NCBI GenBank assembly: GCA_963772675.1
Contig: CAVYYF010000010.1
Coordinates: 227,592-291,591, forward strand
Direction of reading: 5' to 3'
From: JAKAGZ01 sp963772675
Lineage (GTDB): Bacteria; Bacteroidota; Ignavibacteria; Ignavibacteriales; Ignavibacteriaceae
DNA length: 64,000 nucleotides
The position numbers and the translations under genes were made by a program. Of the stretch, positions 62,537 through 64,000 are shown piece after piece. Every line of letters starts with the position of its first letter. Position 1 is the first letter of the stretch. The notes below the pieces were generated by a model. It saw only the letters and a program-made list of their open reading frames with translations, was not told the origin of the DNA and made no database searches.

Positions 62537-63871
62537 ATGGATACATTTATTCAAATATTATTAATAATCTTATTTATACTTGCAGCCGGATTATTTTCTG
62601 CGATCGAAATCGCCATTGCATCTTTCGGAAAAAATAAAATAGATGAATTAAAGACAAGTGATAAGGAACTGGTGCCGGCATTCGAAAGAATCCAGAAAAA
62701 TCTAAACGCATTTTTTGGGACTATCCAGATATTAACCACTGCTTTTATTGCTTCAGCCGTTTTGGTTACTTTTCATTTGTTTTTTAATCGCTTCTCCCTT
62801 TGGCTGCTGGATCAAAAAATAGCGTTCCTGAGCACTAATTATGTCATCATAGCTACGTTCATCTCGATAATATTAATTACTGTACTTGTACTGGTGTTTT
62901 GTATACTTATACCTAAATCGATTGGCTTTAAATATTCCGATAGTATAGGCAAAAATTCTGTTAAGCTATTCTTGATTTTAATTAAAGTCTTTAAATATCC
63001 TGTTATAGCTATAACTTCGCTTGGGAATTTATTTTTAAAACCATTTAACGAGAAAACAGATTTTTCCCAGACAAGATTATCTGAAGACGAAATACGTGTA
63101 ATAATTTCAGAAGGTGTAATGTCCGGCGCACTTGATGAAACAGAAAAAGAAATATTTGAGAATATTTTTAAGTTCAATGATTTGAGAGCTAAAGAAGTAA
63201 TGATTCCACGTACCGAAATTGTTGCGGTTGAATTAATAAGCGATGATACGAAAATAGCCAGGGATGCTATGGATTCAGGTTTTTCAATTGTGCCTGTTTA
63301 CCGGGAATCTCTGGACAGCATTATCGGGGTTCTGCATACGAAAAATTTGATGCGGTCATTAATGGAACACCAGTCGCTAGAATTAAAGAGCTTGATTAGA
63401 CGCGCATATTTTGTTCCTGAGACTAAACATATATCTGAAATATTGAGAGAAATGCAGAGCGGTGGTGAAAGGATGGCTATTGTGACTGATGAATACGGCG
63501 GCACAGAGGGTTTGATAACGATGGAAGATATACTGGAGGAAATTATCGGGGACATTAAAAGTGATAATAAACTTGAGCCAAAGGAATTTTCAGAATTGCC
63601 TGATGGTTCTTTTTCAATTTTGGGATCCATGGAGATTTCTGATTTCAATGATACTTTTAATATCTCTTTGCCTGAATCCGATGATTACAATACAGTTGCA
63701 GGCTTTGCAGCCGATATTTCCGGTAAAATCCTGAATCGTGGCGAATTTGCTGAATATGAAGAAATTAAATTTGAGCTGATAAAAAAAATCAGGCAGAAAA
63801 TGGTACAGTTTAAAGTCTATTCTATGAATACAGAGATAAGTTTTGAATTAAGAACAAAACAAGAGAATTAG
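62537..63871 (+). CDS. HlyC/CorC-family (CNNM-CBS) membrane protein
   Basis: The 444-aa protein has four hydrophobic segments in an N-terminal DUF21/CNNM domain (about 1-190), a CBS-domain pair (about 205-330; RAKEVMIPRTEIVAVELISD and IVTDEYGGTEGLITMEDILE), and a C-terminal CorC/HlyC domain (about 345-435; LPDGSFSILGSMEISDFNDT). Family members are tied to magnesium or cobalt handling. The ATG at 62537 opens the first helix. It is single and followed by a tRNA gene. Confidence 0.92.
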   Translation: MDTFIQILLIILFILAAGLFSAIEIAIASFGKNKIDELKTSDKELVPAFERIQKNLNAFFGTIQILTTAFIASAVLVTFHLFFNRFSLWLLDQKIAFLSTNYVIIATFISIILITVLVLVFCILIPKSIGFKYSDSIGKNSVKLFLILIKVFKYPVIAITSLGNLFLKPFNEKTDFSQTRLSEDEIRVIISEGVMSGALDETEKEIFENIFKFNDLRAKEVMIPRTEIVAVELISDDTKIARDAMDSGFSIVPVYRESLDSIIGVLHTKNLMRSLMEHQSLELKSLIRRAYFVPETKHISEILREMQSGGERMAIVTDEYGGTEGLITMEDILEEIIGDIKSDNKLEPKEFSELPDGSFSILGSMEISDFNDTFNISLPESDDYNTVAGFAADISGKILNRGEFAEYEEIKFELIKKIRQKMVQFKVYSMNTEISFELRTKQEN

Positions 63872-63927
63872 GTGTAAATATTCTTGCAAACTGAAATAAA
63901 AAACATTAATTTTGACATCTGTCTTTT

Positions 63928-64000
63928 GCTGGCATAGCTCAATTGGTAGAGCAGCTGATTTGTAATCAGCAGGTTGCGGGTTCGAGTCCCATTGCCAGCT
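63928..64000 (+). tRNA. tRNA-Thr (anticodon UGU)
   Basis: The gene folds as a cloverleaf of 73 nt: acceptor GCTGGCA with TGCCAGC, anticodon stem GCTGA/TCAGC enclosing TTTGTAA with TGT at 63961-63963, and T arm around GGTTCGAGTCC. The discriminator T is the last base of the window, so whether CCA is encoded cannot be seen. It reads ACA codons. Confidence 0.96.

Noticed and set aside
1..64000. CRISPR arrays, insertion sequences, prophage or integrase genes
   Set aside because: No regularly spaced repeats, transposase or integrase-like frames, or flanking inverted repeats were seen anywhere in the window.

Overview
The window reads as one chromosomal segment from an AT-rich member of the Bacteroidota/Chlorobi/Ignavibacteria (FCB) group. 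The best guess is an Ignavibacteria-like organism. The evidence is: a short (285 aa) primary sigma factor of the type used in this group; rpoB-rpoC running directly into the str, S10, spc and alpha ribosomal clusters; and surface genes typical of the group (a receptor with an N-terminal carboxypeptidase-regulatory-like domain, a PepSY-like periplasmic protein, DUF971, a secreted GH20). Clear Shine-Dalgarno sequences (AGGAG/AAGGAG) and a canonical -35/-10 pair before rpsL argue against Bacteroidetes proper. Both tRNA genes lack an encoded CCA. The lineage is inference; no rRNA is present.

Region 1 (1-24.2 kb) is the transcription/translation supercluster, all on the plus strand: the end of rpoB, rpoC, a terminator, a sigma70-like promoter, then rpsL-rpsG-fusA-tuf-rpsJ through rplQ, closed by a strong terminator at 24165-24190. 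A tRNA-Gln(UUG) gene lies inside the cluster between rplR and rpsE. rplO is broken by one -1 frameshift. L5, L29 and L17 carry Lys/Glu-rich extensions. Several ribosomal genes start at TTG.

Region 2 (24.2-30.5 kb) holds engB, a membrane GAF-GAF-degenerate-GGDEF protein, deoB, two adjacent EutN/CcmL-type microcompartment vertex proteins, the primary sigma factor gene and an NlpC/P60 lipoprotein. Vertex proteins beside phosphopentomutase, with no hexamer shell gene in view, are the most intriguing functional association here.

Region 3 (30.5-44.9 kb) is an envelope-stress/efflux island: a secreted rhodanese, an OmpR-type regulator and sensor kinase, a secreted beta-propeller, a PepSY-like protein, a TonB-dependent receptor, a TolC/membrane-fusion/RND pump (RND gene frameshifted near its end), and two tandem secreted PAP2 phosphatases. 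The same 11-bp-spaced direct repeat TTTCAT-N5-TTTCAT precedes both the regulator gene and the PepSY-like gene, and I read it as the regulator's operator.

Region 4 (44.9-64 kb) is mixed: a B12-dependent ribonucleotide reductase, an ABC transporter with a LolA-like protein (frameshifted), a heavily decayed outer-membrane beta-barrel pseudogene on the minus strand, fabF, a PAP2-GNAT pair, a hybrid histidine kinase (frameshifted), a GH20 hexosaminidase, an S1/P1-type zinc hydrolase, a TrmH-type methyltransferase with DUF971, a CorC/HlyC-type CBS protein, and a tRNA-Thr(UGU) ending on the last base. Four otherwise intact genes are each broken by exactly one base next to a short homopolymer. This pattern fits sequencing or assembly error at least as well as real gene decay. 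No CRISPR array, insertion sequence, prophage or rRNA was seen.
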